Assembly: GCA_018055415.1 (NCBI GenBank)
Contig: JAGPHP010000011.1
Span: 1-32,399 of the forward strand
Length of the DNA stretch: 32,399 bases
Source of the DNA: Breznakibacter sp.
Lineage (GTDB): Bacteria > Bacteroidota > Bacteroidia > Bacteroidales > Marinilabiliaceae
Direction: 5' to 3'
The notes beneath the pieces are model-generated. The model was not told the DNA's origin and did not search any database. It worked only from the letters and a program-made list of their open reading frames with translations. A program made the translations under genes and the position numbers. Numbering within the stretch: the stretch's first letter is position 1; each line of letters starts with the position of its first letter. Positions 1-7,387 of the stretch are shown here, in pieces.

Positions 1-565
1 TTATCCGATACTTCATTCGCAGTCCCGCATCGAGGGAGGCTAAGAAATGTCTGTCGGCACTAAAGTAGTTCTGATATGAGAGTGATTTACTTATCTGTGT
101 ACTCTTAATTTCGGGTTCGGCACAATCAACATATCCTAAATTGCACCCTCCAAAAAACTCAAAATTTTTAGGAAGAACGACAAAAAGGAGTTGTCCAAAA
201 AAATTATCGGCCGACTCTAATGCGCTATTATTAAATCGCCCACTCTCGGTTGAGGTACGATAGGTGATATAAAATGGTATGCTCATCAAATAGTCGTTTC
301 CATACAGATATCTAACCACGTTAACCCCAGTACGATATCCAACACGCTCTTTGTGAAATTTGGCATACTCAACCGAATAGAGTGTTCCCTGCATGGAGTG
401 AGAGATCCCCGATTTATTCACCGTAGTCACATAGATTCCCCAATTTGCACTTAAATTTTTGGTAAAGAAAACCTCGTCGTCTTGAGCCAAAAGTGGCATA
501 AAAAGAGCCAAAAATAGAGATAGTATCAACAGACTAAAGCGCATAGATGTAGTTTTTTCATTCAT
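1..565 (-). CDS. Exported protein of unknown function, 3' end outside the window
   Basis: An open frame on the minus strand runs from ATG at 565-563 to the left edge without a stop, giving about 188 residues. The N-terminus has a hydrophobic core (LLILSLFLALFMPLLA) followed by AQDD, which looks like a Sec signal peptide cleaved after LLA. A second in-frame ATG at 544-542 (MRFSLL) makes an equally good signal peptide. The remainder alternates aromatic and polar residues in short strand-like stretches (WGIYVTTV, MSIPFYITYRT, FFGQLLFVVL, FLASLDAGLRMKY), which would suit an outer-membrane beta-barrel or periplasmic beta protein. I recognise no specific family. That it is a gene is fairly sure, because coding is uninterrupted and a signal peptide is present; the barrel idea is inference. 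Confidence 0.75.
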   Translation of the reverse strand, partial: MNEKTTSMRFSLLILSLFLALFMPLLAQDDEVFFTKNLSANWGIYVTTVNKSGISHSMQGTLYSVEYAKFHKERVGYRTGVNVVRYLYGNDYLMSIPFYITYRTSTESGRFNNSALESADNFFGQLLFVVLPKNFEFFGGCNLGYVDCAEPEIKSTQISKSLSYQNYFSADRHFLASLDAGLRMKYRI

Positions 566-955
566 TAGTAGTGCTGTGACAATTAATCGAGGTTGTACAC
601 GTATAGCAATACATTGTTTAAGCCAAGAAATAGTGTTATGACTAACCTCAACGGTGCAGGACATCTCTGATTCTCAGAAGATCTTCAAAAAATTTCCCCA
701 TTATAAAAGTTCTCAAAAAATCGCCGCAACTCCAAGCTATGCGTTAGGGATTGCCATGGAAATCCTTTTTGGCAGGGCAAAATTAGGGCTTTCAAATGGA
801 AAGAGACCCTGCCAAAAAGATTGGAATAAAAGCCCGACCCCTTGTGGGTAACGCCCAATCAAAAAACCTTTCTTCACCTATGGTGTTTAATAGGATGTCT
901 AACTCTTTTTTGTTATTTTAGAGTTACTATTTTCAATCATCTGACACCTTTTACG
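566..955. other. 390-base non-coding gap between divergent genes
   Basis: No convincing gene is present. Positions 566-740 hold the upstream region of the leftward gene, with no clear promoter box. Positions 741-856 hold the structured element. Positions 857-955 form the leader of the flavoprotein gene and contain two small hairpins: CACC/GGTG at 875-885, and TAACTCT (900-906) with AGAGTTA (920-926) around a T-rich loop. Confidence 0.6.
741..856 (+). ncRNA. Structured intergenic element, candidate Flavo-1-like RNA
   Basis: The segment folds into nested perfect helices. A closing stem pairs GCGTTA (741-746) with TAACGC (849-854). A 13-bp stem pairs CTTTTTGGCAGGG (765-777) with CCCTGCCAAAAAG (807-819), with an inner CTTTC/GAAAG helix. 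A small hairpin pairs ACCC (837-840) with GGGT (846-849). The single-stranded parts, TTAGGGAT at 744-751 and AGCCCGAC at 831-838, recur in the GC-rich segment at the right end of the window while the paired parts differ. This is what a conserved RNA would show. From memory it resembles the Flavo-1 motif, found computationally in Bacteroidetes intergenic regions. It lies 100 bases upstream of the start at 956, in the same orientation. Strand and family are inferred. Confidence 0.55.
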
Positions 956-2440
956 ATGGATAATTTTGATGTTGTGGTCATTGGCAGTGGGCCTGCAGGT
1001 TTCTCGGCGGCTATTAGAGCACTCGATTTTGGTAAACATGTGGCCATAATTGAGGGAAATCACATAGGCGGTGCAGGGATCATGCATGGAGCTCTGACGT
1101 CTAAAACAATGTACGAACTTTCGAAAGATTATGCCGTAGCGGCAAGGGTGGATCGCGGGTTTAGATCAAGTGCACTTTCGGTGGACTTTAACGAGGTAAA
1201 AAAAACGGTGATTCAAGCTGCCAAGATGAAACAGTATCAGATGTTGAGTCAAATTGAGACATTCTCGCGCCTGAAGAGTAAAAACGGATCACTGACACTT
1301 CTAAAAGGATGGGCAACTTTTATCGATTCAAAAACAATTAGCGTTAAAAATAGCGAGGGTGAATCATTGGTGAGCGCAGATAGTTTTGTGGTGGCAACGG
1401 GGGCAAAACCTAGACTCTATCAGGGTATTGAAGTGGACGGGACGCGTATTATCACATCGGAACATATACTAAATCTTAACGCTTTTCCCGAACGAATGCT
1501 CATCATTGGATCGGGAATTATTGGCTGCGAATTTGCTACCATTTTCTCAAATTTCAAACAGACAGAGGTTCACTTACTCGATAGGGCCAACCGCGTTTTG
1601 CCCATGGAAGATGATGACGTGAGCGATTTTGTGAGCCAAAATCTTGAAAACAACGGCGTTATTATACACCACACGGCTTCGCTAAGAACGATTAATAAAA
1701 AAGAGGATTACTTGGAAGTTATTTTGGATTATGAAGATGGACATAGCAGAGTTATTGAAATTGATGTAGCGCTGCTTGCCATTGGGCGTGAACCAAACAC
1801 CGACAACTTAGGACTCGAGAATATTGCCCTCGAAACCAACAGCAGAGGTAACTTACCTATTGAGAACGATTGCCTCTTACATAACGACCAGGGTGTTTGC
1901 CACATTTATGCTGCAGGTGACATCACCGGTCATGCTCAACTTTTTAGTGTTGCCGAATTTCAAGGACGGTTAGCTGCAGAGAAGATTTCATTAGCCCCCT
2001 CCTACCCTCTCGACTACTCGCACATGTCAACACTGATGTTTTTAAAGCCCGAGCTAGCCGCCGTGGGAGCAAACGAGAAGAAGTTACAAGCGGCAAAAAT
2101 TCCCTACAAAGTGGCCTATTATTCAAACCAACTTGTTAACCGAGCGGTGGCTATGCGAAACACCAATGGTTTTATAAAAATCATTGTAAGCAACGAGCCA
2201 GAACAGAAGATATTGGGTATGCGTGCTGCTGGACCGCAAGCATCGGCTTTTATTGTCTCGGTGGCACACTTAATAAACCAAGGCAATAGCATCGATGAGG
2301 TTTTGAAAATTTTCTACCCACATCCATCTATTGCCGAGGGAATTCAAGAGTGTTTACGAACTTTAAGCGGTAAATCAATTTATAAACCTGAGGCGTTTCC
2401 CGATCTCATTCACATAAGAGAGTGGCACCCCGAGAAATAA
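956..2440 (+). CDS. FAD/NAD(P)-dependent oxidoreductase of the dihydrolipoamide dehydrogenase fold, lacking the redox disulfide
   Basis: The 494-residue protein has the full layout of the class I pyridine nucleotide-disulfide oxidoreductases. An FAD Rossmann motif GSGPAG sits at 10-15, an NAD(P) motif IIGSGIIG follows about residue 185, an FAD-closing AAGDITG lies near 320, and the C-terminal dimer domain has the catalytic His456-Pro and Glu461 (HPSIAE). The active-site loop reads GGAGIMHGALTSK (38-50). Both cysteines of the normal GGTCLNVGCIPSK loop are replaced, by Gly41 and Ala46, so dihydrolipoamide or glutathione chemistry is not expected. Soluble transhydrogenase SthA is the best known relative that lost one cysteine, but it also lost the histidine kept here. 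The frame continues upstream to 842, but ATG at 956 (MDNFDVVVIG) puts the FAD motif at its usual position. The substrate is unknown. Confidence 0.85.
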   Translation: MDNFDVVVIGSGPAGFSAAIRALDFGKHVAIIEGNHIGGAGIMHGALTSKTMYELSKDYAVAARVDRGFRSSALSVDFNEVKKTVIQAAKMKQYQMLSQIETFSRLKSKNGSLTLLKGWATFIDSKTISVKNSEGESLVSADSFVVATGAKPRLYQGIEVDGTRIITSEHILNLNAFPERMLIIGSGIIGCEFATIFSNFKQTEVHLLDRANRVLPMEDDDVSDFVSQNLENNGVIIHHTASLRTINKKEDYLEVILDYEDGHSRVIEIDVALLAIGREPNTDNLGLENIALETNSRGNLPIENDCLLHNDQGVCHIYAAGDITGHAQLFSVAEFQGRLAAEKISLAPSYPLDYSHMSTLMFLKPELAAVGANEKKLQAAKIPYKVAYYSNQLVNRAVAMRNTNGFIKIIVSNEPEQKILGMRAAGPQASAFIVSVAHLINQGNSIDEVLKIFYPHPSIAEGIQECLRTLSGKSIYKPEAFPDLIHIREWHPEK

Positions 2441-2446
2441 TTCTTT

Positions 2447-2836
2447 TTAAAATTTTGGCACGTACTCGTGGTAGGATCTCAACCATTTAAGAGCATCATC
2501 TTCCGACGAAAAGAATTTCAGTGTATAGTCACTTCCTTTCTTTACAGTGTTATAAAATAGACTTAACGCTTTTTCTAATGGTGATTGGCACACCACCGCC
2601 TCTACAACAGAGAGATCTCGTGGACCAAAATTTCGTTCAATCTCACCCATTTTATAAACCTCATCTTGATTAAAACTAATTTTTGCTTGACGAAAATCTG
2701 TAAGCAAATAAAGTTTGTTATTTGATGCAAATTCGCCTATTTCTTTGGTAAAATGCTCAAAATCTTCCATCGTCTGTTGATCCTTACAGGAGACTAAGGT
2801 TATAAACCCTCTGCAATTTTTAGTTATTGTGTACAT
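2447..2836 (-). CDS. Small SpoIIAA/STAS-like (SEC14-like) domain protein
   Basis: The 129-residue soluble protein alternates strands and helices. It ends in a segment (TLKFFSSEDDALKWL) typical of the SpoIIAA-like/STAS-SEC14 family, in which the last helix starts with a D-A-x-x-W-L pattern. The middle segment, LYLLTDFRQAKIS, matches the central strand-turn of that fold. These proteins are usually about 120-130 residues and have no known catalytic residues; their role is unclear. The gene converges with the flavoprotein gene, 6 bases apart, and its upstream region (2837-3089) is shared with the divergent membrane-protein row. The gene call is secure; the fold assignment is moderate. Confidence 0.7.
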   Translation of the reverse strand: MYTITKNCRGFITLVSCKDQQTMEDFEHFTKEIGEFASNNKLYLLTDFRQAKISFNQDEVYKMGEIERNFGPRDLSVVEAVVCQSPLEKALSLFYNTVKKGSDYTLKFFSSEDDALKWLRSYHEYVPKF

Positions 2837-3089
2837 AGCCCAAGTTTTATGTAAACGTTTGAATCAATCTGTTGAAGATACATATTTTTTGAGCTAAATC
2901 AAAATTCAATAGTCAAATTATGACGGATGTCATGTTTTTAATGACCAATGATTAACATAAAGAGAGATAAGTGATAAATAAAAAAACATCACTTAATAAT
3001 TATTTGTAAAAAAAATGTAATATTGTTATAATTTAAAAATGGCGAAGCCGAAAAGCCCACGAGTAGGAAAACTAATACATATTGCAACT

Positions 3090-3428
3090 ATGGAAGCACA
3101 AAAAGTTGACATGTTCATGCTAATGAACTCAAAATTCTTCGAATCTTATCAACTTCCAGTTATCAGAGATCGCTTAATTCAATTAGATGACTCTAAATGG
3201 GGGATGGTGCAAATCACGACATTTAAAGATCCCACAACTGCTATTATTTTGTCTGTACTGACTGGTGTTTATGGTGTTGACCGATTTTACATTGGGGACA
3301 CTGGTTTAGGAATTGCAAAACTCCTAACTTGTGGTGGGCTAGGTATATGGGCATTTGTTGACTGGTTTTTGATTATGGGTGCAACTCGTCAAAAAAACTA
3401 TGAGAGGTTGCAATCAATCTTAATTTAA
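3090..3428 (+). CDS. TM2 domain membrane protein
   Basis: The C-terminal half is a clear TM2 domain: a first hydrophobic segment (TAIILSVLTGVYG), the conserved D-R-F-Y-I-G-D turn, then LLTCGGLGIWAFVDWFLIMGA as the second membrane segment. Bacteroidetes TM2 proteins generally begin with a methionine shortly before a K-V-D-M-F-M segment, as in MEAQKVDMFM here, so the start at 3090 is preferred. The frame also opens at an ATG at 3039, which would add 17 mostly basic residues. Neither start has a ribosome binding site that decides the matter. The molecular role of TM2 proteins in bacteria is unknown. It is the first of four same-strand genes and is followed by a hairpin at 3434-3468. Confidence 0.85.
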   Translation: MEAQKVDMFMLMNSKFFESYQLPVIRDRLIQLDDSKWGMVQITTFKDPTTAIILSVLTGVYGVDRFYIGDTGLGIAKLLTCGGLGIWAFVDWFLIMGATRQKNYERLQSILI

Positions 3429-3433
3429 ATAAC

Positions 3434-3468
3434 TTAAGGCGACTATTATATTTTAACTGTCGCCTTAA
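3434..3468 (+). terminator. Intercistronic hairpin, possible terminator or processing site
   Basis: A perfect 10-bp inverted repeat pairs TTAAGGCGAC (3434-3443) with GTCGCCTTAA (3459-3468) around a 15-base AT-rich loop. It begins 5 bases after the TM2 stop and ends 11 bases before the GTG start of the next gene. No U-tract follows, so it may be a weak terminator or an RNA stability element and not a full stop. Confidence 0.5.
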
Positions 3469-3479
3469 CATTACATAAA

Positions 3480-3881
3480 GTGACTGTCAAACAATTTTAT
3501 AGACTTATTACATCTGGTGTACTAATAGGAGGAATCTATATATTGGTTCTACTTTTCATCTACAAACCTACAAAAACGCTCTGTCTATTTAAAACAATCA
3601 CCACAATCCCTTGCCCATCTTGCGGATCGACAAGGGCAATTATGGAAATTATTCACGGAAATATCTATAATGCATTCTACTGGAATCCATTAGGCATTAT
3701 CACCTTTAGTCTTATGCTTATTATAATTCCATGGGTACTGTACGACAAAATATCAAATAAAGAGTCACTTTACTCTTATTATAAAAAAGTGGAGCAAAAA
3801 ATTAACAATTTATTTATCGCCATACCGTTAATCATTTTAGTTGTGGCGATCTGGATTTGGAACATTTATAAAGGGATATAA
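3480..3881 (+). CDS. DUF2752 membrane protein
   Basis: The 133-residue protein has the DUF2752 signature, a short P-C-P-S-C-G-S-T-R-A segment just after the first membrane helix (PCPSCGSTRAIMEIIHG), followed by a second helix (WNPLGIITFSLMLIIIPWVLY) and a third near the C-terminus (FIAIPLIILVVAIWIW). The two cysteines could bind a metal or form a disulfide; the function of the family is not known. The start is a GTG at 3480, the only start that keeps the first membrane helix. It ends 3 bases before the next gene, so the two are almost certainly translated from one message. DUF2752 genes are often found beside TM2 genes. Confidence 0.85.
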   Translation: MTVKQFYRLITSGVLIGGIYILVLLFIYKPTKTLCLFKTITTIPCPSCGSTRAIMEIIHGNIYNAFYWNPLGIITFSLMLIIIPWVLYDKISNKESLYSYYKKVEQKINNLFIAIPLIILVVAIWIWNIYKGI

Positions 3882-3884
3882 TAT

Positions 3885-4307
3885 ATGGATCACTTGGAGT
3901 TTAAACCTACTGAAGATGAATGTGAAAAAGCTGCGTCTGGATATCTAATGTCATTAGCCGTTGTTATGCTAGGATTACCTCTTCCAATCGTAAATCTTAT
4001 TGCCACATTTATACTTTTTCTTGGTCATCGCAAATCGACATATTTTGTTAGATGGCATGCTCTTCAAGCACTATTATCTCAACTTCTACTTTTTTTTATG
4101 AACAGTTTTGGTTTCTGGTGGACTGTTGCAATACTCTTCACCTCTAAAGAGATAACAAATGAGTACGTTTCATACATTTTAACCATTATCACAATAAATT
4201 TTGTTGAGTTTATAATGACCATCTATGCTGCGATTCAAACACGAAAAGGACAACATGTGCGTATGGCAATTTTTGCAGATTTCACAGACATTATGATGCG
4301 TAAATAA
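3885..4307 (+). CDS. DUF4870-like membrane protein
   Basis: The 140-residue protein has three or four hydrophobic segments. After a short acidic N-terminus, the first hydrophobic stretch (SLAVVMLGLPLPIVNLIATFILFL) is followed by a basic loop containing F-V-R-W-H-A-L-Q-A-L-L. This resembles the F-x-x-x-H-x-x-Q-A-L signature of DUF4870 proteins. Two more helices follow, and the C-terminus is basic. The family has no known function. Three bases separate it from the DUF2752 gene, and the metalloprotease gene follows 39 bases later on the same strand. The family match is by pattern only and moderately sure. Confidence 0.65.
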   Translation: MDHLEFKPTEDECEKAASGYLMSLAVVMLGLPLPIVNLIATFILFLGHRKSTYFVRWHALQALLSQLLLFFMNSFGFWWTVAILFTSKEITNEYVSYILTIITINFVEFIMTIYAAIQTRKGQHVRMAIFADFTDIMMRK

Positions 4308-4346
4308 CAAATCATTTATGCCCAAATCAATAAACGTGTATTCAAT

Positions 4347-5159
4347 ATGAAAAAAGCACTTTTTCAACTCTTTATATTTCTCTTTTTAGCAACATCCTTA
4401 TATTTTGCTCTTCTTCAAATCAATTGGGTATCTAAAATACCCTTAAATGAGCTCCCGAGCATAGATCAAACACAACTAGATGACTTTCTATGGAATCAAA
4501 TGCAACTTCAACTAAATCTAATCCCAGATTCAGATTCGACAACAATAATTGCTAGAAAGCTTCTAACCCAACTGTCGGTTGCCAATGAGTGGAACGACTC
4601 CGTTTACTACCTTCATATTGATAGAAATAAAGTCGTAAATGCATTTGCGTATCCAGGCAACCACATCGTTGTAAATACTGGACTAATTGAATTTTGCAAA
4701 ACAGAAGGTGAATTACTCTCTGTCATTGCTCACGAAACAGCACATCTTAATAAGAATCATCCAATGACACTATTAAAACGCGAAGTTGGCGTTGCGCTGC
4801 TAAGCTCTGTGATTTTTGGAAAGAATAATAGTAAGGTATTAACCGAAATATCTAAAACGCTCACTCTTACTGCCTACCAACGAGAAGAGGAATCAACAGC
4901 AGATAGATTGGGTTTACAATATCTCATTAAAGCAAAAATGGATCCGAAAGATTTTATCAATATTCAAAAGGAACTCGCTAAAAAGGAGAACGATCTAACT
5001 AAATCATTAGAATGGGTAAGCACGCACCCCGACTGGCAACAACGTATTGAGGACTTAGAAGTTCTACTAAAAAGCCAGCCTCCAATAACTTATAAACCTC
5101 AAAACATTCTATCTCCTCAAGAATGGTCGTTACTCCATAAAAAAAGTAGTAGCAACTGA
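4347..5159 (+). CDS. Membrane-anchored or exported M48 family metalloprotease
   Basis: The 270-residue protein carries an N-terminal hydrophobic segment (residues 5-22) acting as signal anchor, then the M48 peptidase core. The zinc motif HETAH lies at 129-133, preceded by the usual N-T-G-L-I strand at 110-114. The third zinc ligand is in E-S-T-A-D-R-L-G, with Glu182 as the likely ligand. The C-terminal STHPDWQQRI segment matches the conserved S-x-H-P-x-x-x-x-R motif of the Oma1/BepA/LoiP group. Such enzymes act in the periplasm or at the envelope on misfolded or outer-membrane proteins. No TPR repeats follow, unlike BepA, so it is closer to the short LoiP/Oma1-like form. It closes the membrane-protein row that begins at 3090; the link between them is positional only. 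Confidence 0.9.
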   Translation: MKKALFQLFIFLFLATSLYFALLQINWVSKIPLNELPSIDQTQLDDFLWNQMQLQLNLIPDSDSTTIIARKLLTQLSVANEWNDSVYYLHIDRNKVVNAFAYPGNHIVVNTGLIEFCKTEGELLSVIAHETAHLNKNHPMTLLKREVGVALLSSVIFGKNNSKVLTEISKTLTLTAYQREEESTADRLGLQYLIKAKMDPKDFINIQKELAKKENDLTKSLEWVSTHPDWQQRIEDLEVLLKSQPPITYKPQNILSPQEWSLLHKKSSSN

Positions 5160-5176
5160 TAGTTATAAAATAATTG

Positions 5177-5184
5177 TACCTTTG
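5177..5184 (+). promoter_or_regulatory. Candidate -7 promoter box before panB
   Basis: TACCTTTG matches the Bacteroidetes TAnnTTTG box and lies 17 bases upstream of the panB start. No clear TTTG box is seen at the expected distance upstream. Confidence 0.4.
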
Positions 5185-5201
5185 CGCTGTCATTTAAAAA
5201 A

Positions 5202-6029
5202 ATGGAGTTTATGTCGGCAATTACCAAAGGTCCAAAACGTATTACAACTCACGTATTAAGTGAGATGAAACACCGTGGCGAAAAAATCGCCATGCTTACT
5301 GCTTACGACTATTCACTAGCTCGAATTGTTGATTCGGCGGGAGTTGACGTCATTTTAGTAGGCGACTCGGCTTCTAACGTAATGGCTGGTTGGGAGACAA
5401 CAATTCCGATCACGCTTGATCAAATGATCTATCATGGCGCATCGGTGGTTAGAGCAATCAAGAGAGCTCTTGTGGTAGTTGATATGCCTTTTGGATCCTA
5501 TCAAGGAAACTCTATAGAAGCTTTGACATCTGCTATTCGAATCATGAAAGAGACGGCGGCAGATGCAGTAAAAGTGGAGGGTGGTAGCGAAATTATCGAA
5601 TCGGTAAAACGTATTCTTTCCGCTGGCATACCTGTAATGGGGCATCTTGGATTAACACCTCAGTCTATTCATAAGTTTGGAACTTATACCGTTAGAGCTC
5701 GTAAAGAAGAGGAGGCACGTAAACTCATTGAAGATGCAAAACTACTCCAAGAGGCCGGCTGCTTTGCTATTGTACTCGAAAAAATACCTGCTGTATTGGC
5801 CGAACAAGTTGCAAAAGAGCTACTTATCCCAGTAATAGGAATTGGTGCAGGTGGAGGTGTTGATGGACAAGTTTTGGTTCTTCACGATATGCTAGGTGTA
5901 AACCAGGAGTTCTCGCCACGCTTTTTACGTCGCTACCATAACCTCTATGCCGAGATGTTTGGAGCAATAGGTAACTATGTAAATGACGTTAAATCACAAG
6001 ATTTCCCTAACGAAAAAGAACAATATTAA
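5202..6029 (+). CDS. panB: 3-methyl-2-oxobutanoate hydroxymethyltransferase
   Basis: PanB transfers a hydroxymethyl group from methylene-tetrahydrofolate to 2-oxoisovalerate, giving ketopantoate for pantothenate and coenzyme A synthesis in the cytoplasm. The 275-residue sequence shows the whole TIM-barrel signature: [14 protein letters not shown], the magnesium ligands Asp55 (LVGDS), Asp94 ([10 protein letters not shown]) and Glu126 (VKVEGG), the GHLGLTPQS segment, the catalytic Glu193 (VLEKIPA) and the glycine-rich [12 protein letters not shown] phosphate-like loop. The length is normal for the family. ATG at 5202 or 5211 could be the start. A pseudouridine synthase gene follows 27 bases downstream. 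No panC or panD is present in the window. Confidence 0.97.
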   Translation: MEFMSAITKGPKRITTHVLSEMKHRGEKIAMLTAYDYSLARIVDSAGVDVILVGDSASNVMAGWETTIPITLDQMIYHGASVVRAIKRALVVVDMPFGSYQGNSIEALTSAIRIMKETAADAVKVEGGSEIIESVKRILSAGIPVMGHLGLTPQSIHKFGTYTVRARKEEEARKLIEDAKLLQEAGCFAIVLEKIPAVLAEQVAKELLIPVIGIGAGGGVDGQVLVLHDMLGVNQEFSPRFLRRYHNLYAEMFGAIGNYVNDVKSQDFPNEKEQY

Positions 6030-6056
6030 TAATCACTTAATTTTAGAGCAACCATA

Positions 6057-6758
6057 ATGGGGAATTTAGATATCCTTTACGAAGACAACCACATCATTGC
6101 CATTAACAAAACAAATTCAGACTTAGTGCAAGGTGATAAAACAGGCGACGAAACCTTAAGCGACGCGGTAAAGGCCTATATCAAAGAGAAATATAACAAA
6201 CCTGGCGATGTGTTCCTAGGCATTGCTCACCGATTAGACAGACCTGTATCGGGTGTAGTTCTTTTTGGTAAAACTTCAAAAGCTCTTGCTCGTTTGAATA
6301 AGATGTTTGAAAGTAAAGAGATCAAAAAAACCTATTGGGCTATTGTAAAGAATTTACCGCCGCACGATCACGACACCTTGTCGCACTATCTTTTAAGAGA
6401 TAACGAACGTAATAAATCACATGCTCACAATAGCGAAAAGAAGGGCTCAAAACTAGCTATTCTATCCTATTCGCTAGTCTCAAGTATCGACAATTATCAT
6501 TTGCTAGAGATCAACCTAGAGACTGGCAGACATCATCAAATTCGTTGCCAATTAGCAAAGATCAATTGTCCAATTAAAGGTGACTTAAAATATGGATTCC
6601 CTCGCTCAAATCAAAATGGAGGAATCAGTTTGCACGCGCGTCGAATAGAGTTTGTACATCCTGTATCGAAAGAAAATATCGTTATAGAAGCGCCTCTACC
6701 AAAAGACGAACCGCTTTGGGGCGAATTTCGCAACGTCTATACTCGATCAAAACGTTAA
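6057..6758 (+). CDS. RluA family pseudouridine synthase
   Basis: The 233-residue enzyme has the RluA core: LYEDNHIIAINK at the start, the catalytic aspartate Asp61 in GIAHRLDRPVSG, a KTYWAIV segment, and the LETGRHHQIRCQLA motif near residue 160. It lacks the N-terminal S4 RNA-binding domain of RluC and RluD, so it resembles the short RluA/TruC-like members. These enzymes convert uridine to pseudouridine in rRNA or tRNA; the target site cannot be told from sequence alone. It lies 27 bases after panB and probably shares its transcript. Its stop codon overlaps that of the convergent cytidine deaminase gene by 3 bases. Confidence 0.92.
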   Translation: MGNLDILYEDNHIIAINKTNSDLVQGDKTGDETLSDAVKAYIKEKYNKPGDVFLGIAHRLDRPVSGVVLFGKTSKALARLNKMFESKEIKKTYWAIVKNLPPHDHDTLSHYLLRDNERNKSHAHNSEKKGSKLAILSYSLVSSIDNYHLLEINLETGRHHQIRCQLAKINCPIKGDLKYGFPRSNQNGGISLHARRIEFVHPVSKENIVIEAPLPKDEPLWGEFRNVYTRSKR

Positions 6759-7234
6759 CTATTTGCAAATACAAACGGCAAAGGCATTAATTGCGACGAG
6801 TCGTTAATTCTAATGGTTTGAGTTCTTCCGAAGAGGAGTAACTTAAACCCTTTTTTTTGCCTATTTGAGCTCTCAAGCATTACTTGCCTGCAACTTCCAC
6901 ATGGTGTTATAGGGTTTTCGGTAATCTCACCCTCAAAAAAAGCAACCACCGCCATTTGAACAATCTTTTTGTTCGGATGAGCCGATTGGGCTGCGAAAAG
7001 AGCCACTCGTTCAGCACACAATCCTGATGGATACGCGCCATTCTCCTGATTGTTTCCCGACACAATGGAGCCATCGTTAAGCAACACCGATGCTCCTACC
7101 GAAAACTTTGAATAGGGCGCATAGGCATTTTTAGCCGCAATAATAGCCTCATCGCGAAGCTGCAACTCGGCAAGCGACAATCCGTCTGAAAAACATCCAA
7201 TGGAATAATTGAAAGAGAAATTTAGAGTCTGCAT
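6755..7234 (-). CDS. cdd: Cytidine deaminase
   Basis: The 159-residue protein deaminates cytidine and deoxycytidine to the uridine forms in pyrimidine salvage. The zinc site is explicit: Cys73-Ala-Glu75, with Glu75 the proton shuttle, and Pro-Cys112-Gly-Ser-Cys115. Upstream, AAKNAYAPYSKFSVGASVLL and SGNNQENGAYPSGL are the substrate-binding segments of the tetrameric cytidine deaminases. A TTG codon at 7249 opens the frame further, but ATG at 7234 is the better start. The N-terminus is about 25 residues longer than in compact bacterial enzymes, as is common in Bacteroidetes homologues. It is convergent with the pseudouridine synthase gene. Confidence 0.95.
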   Translation of the reverse strand: MQTLNFSFNYSIGCFSDGLSLAELQLRDEAIIAAKNAYAPYSKFSVGASVLLNDGSIVSGNNQENGAYPSGLCAERVALFAAQSAHPNKKIVQMAVVAFFEGEITENPITPCGSCRQVMLESSNRQKKGFKLLLFGRTQTIRINDSSQLMPLPFVFANS

Positions 7235-7298
7235 GGCATCTTTTTTCAAATTTAATAGTTAGTAACCTATTATCCAACTTTCTATATCGCTATTTTTT

Positions 7299-7306
7299 TA
7301 TCTTTG
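7299..7306 (+). promoter_or_regulatory. Candidate -7 promoter box before the glucosaminidase gene
   Basis: TATCTTTG fits the TAnnTTTG consensus and lies about 80 bases upstream of the ATG at 7388. No good TTTG partner is visible 19-21 bases upstream, so the call is weak. Confidence 0.35.
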
Positions 7307-7387
7307 TGCATCAAAAATTAAAAAAACAGCATTTGGGTTATATTTATCAAGCTTGATATCCATATTGCTTAAACTAATTTGAATTTC

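Noticed and set aside
678..687. The 10-base palindrome GAAGATCTTC
   Set aside because: It is short, occurs once here, and has no relation to a promoter; chance is a sufficient explanation.
654..851. A 65-codon open frame on the plus strand in the gap before the flavoprotein gene
   Set aside because: It begins with GTG, has no recognisable domain, and most of it overlaps the nested helices of the structured element, whose pairing explains the sequence better.
842..955. A 38-residue upstream extension of the flavoprotein frame with a hydrophobic stretch that could be taken for a signal peptide
   Set aside because: The FAD motif of this family sits within the first 15 residues; the ATG at 956 gives that spacing, and a cytoplasmic enzyme is expected.
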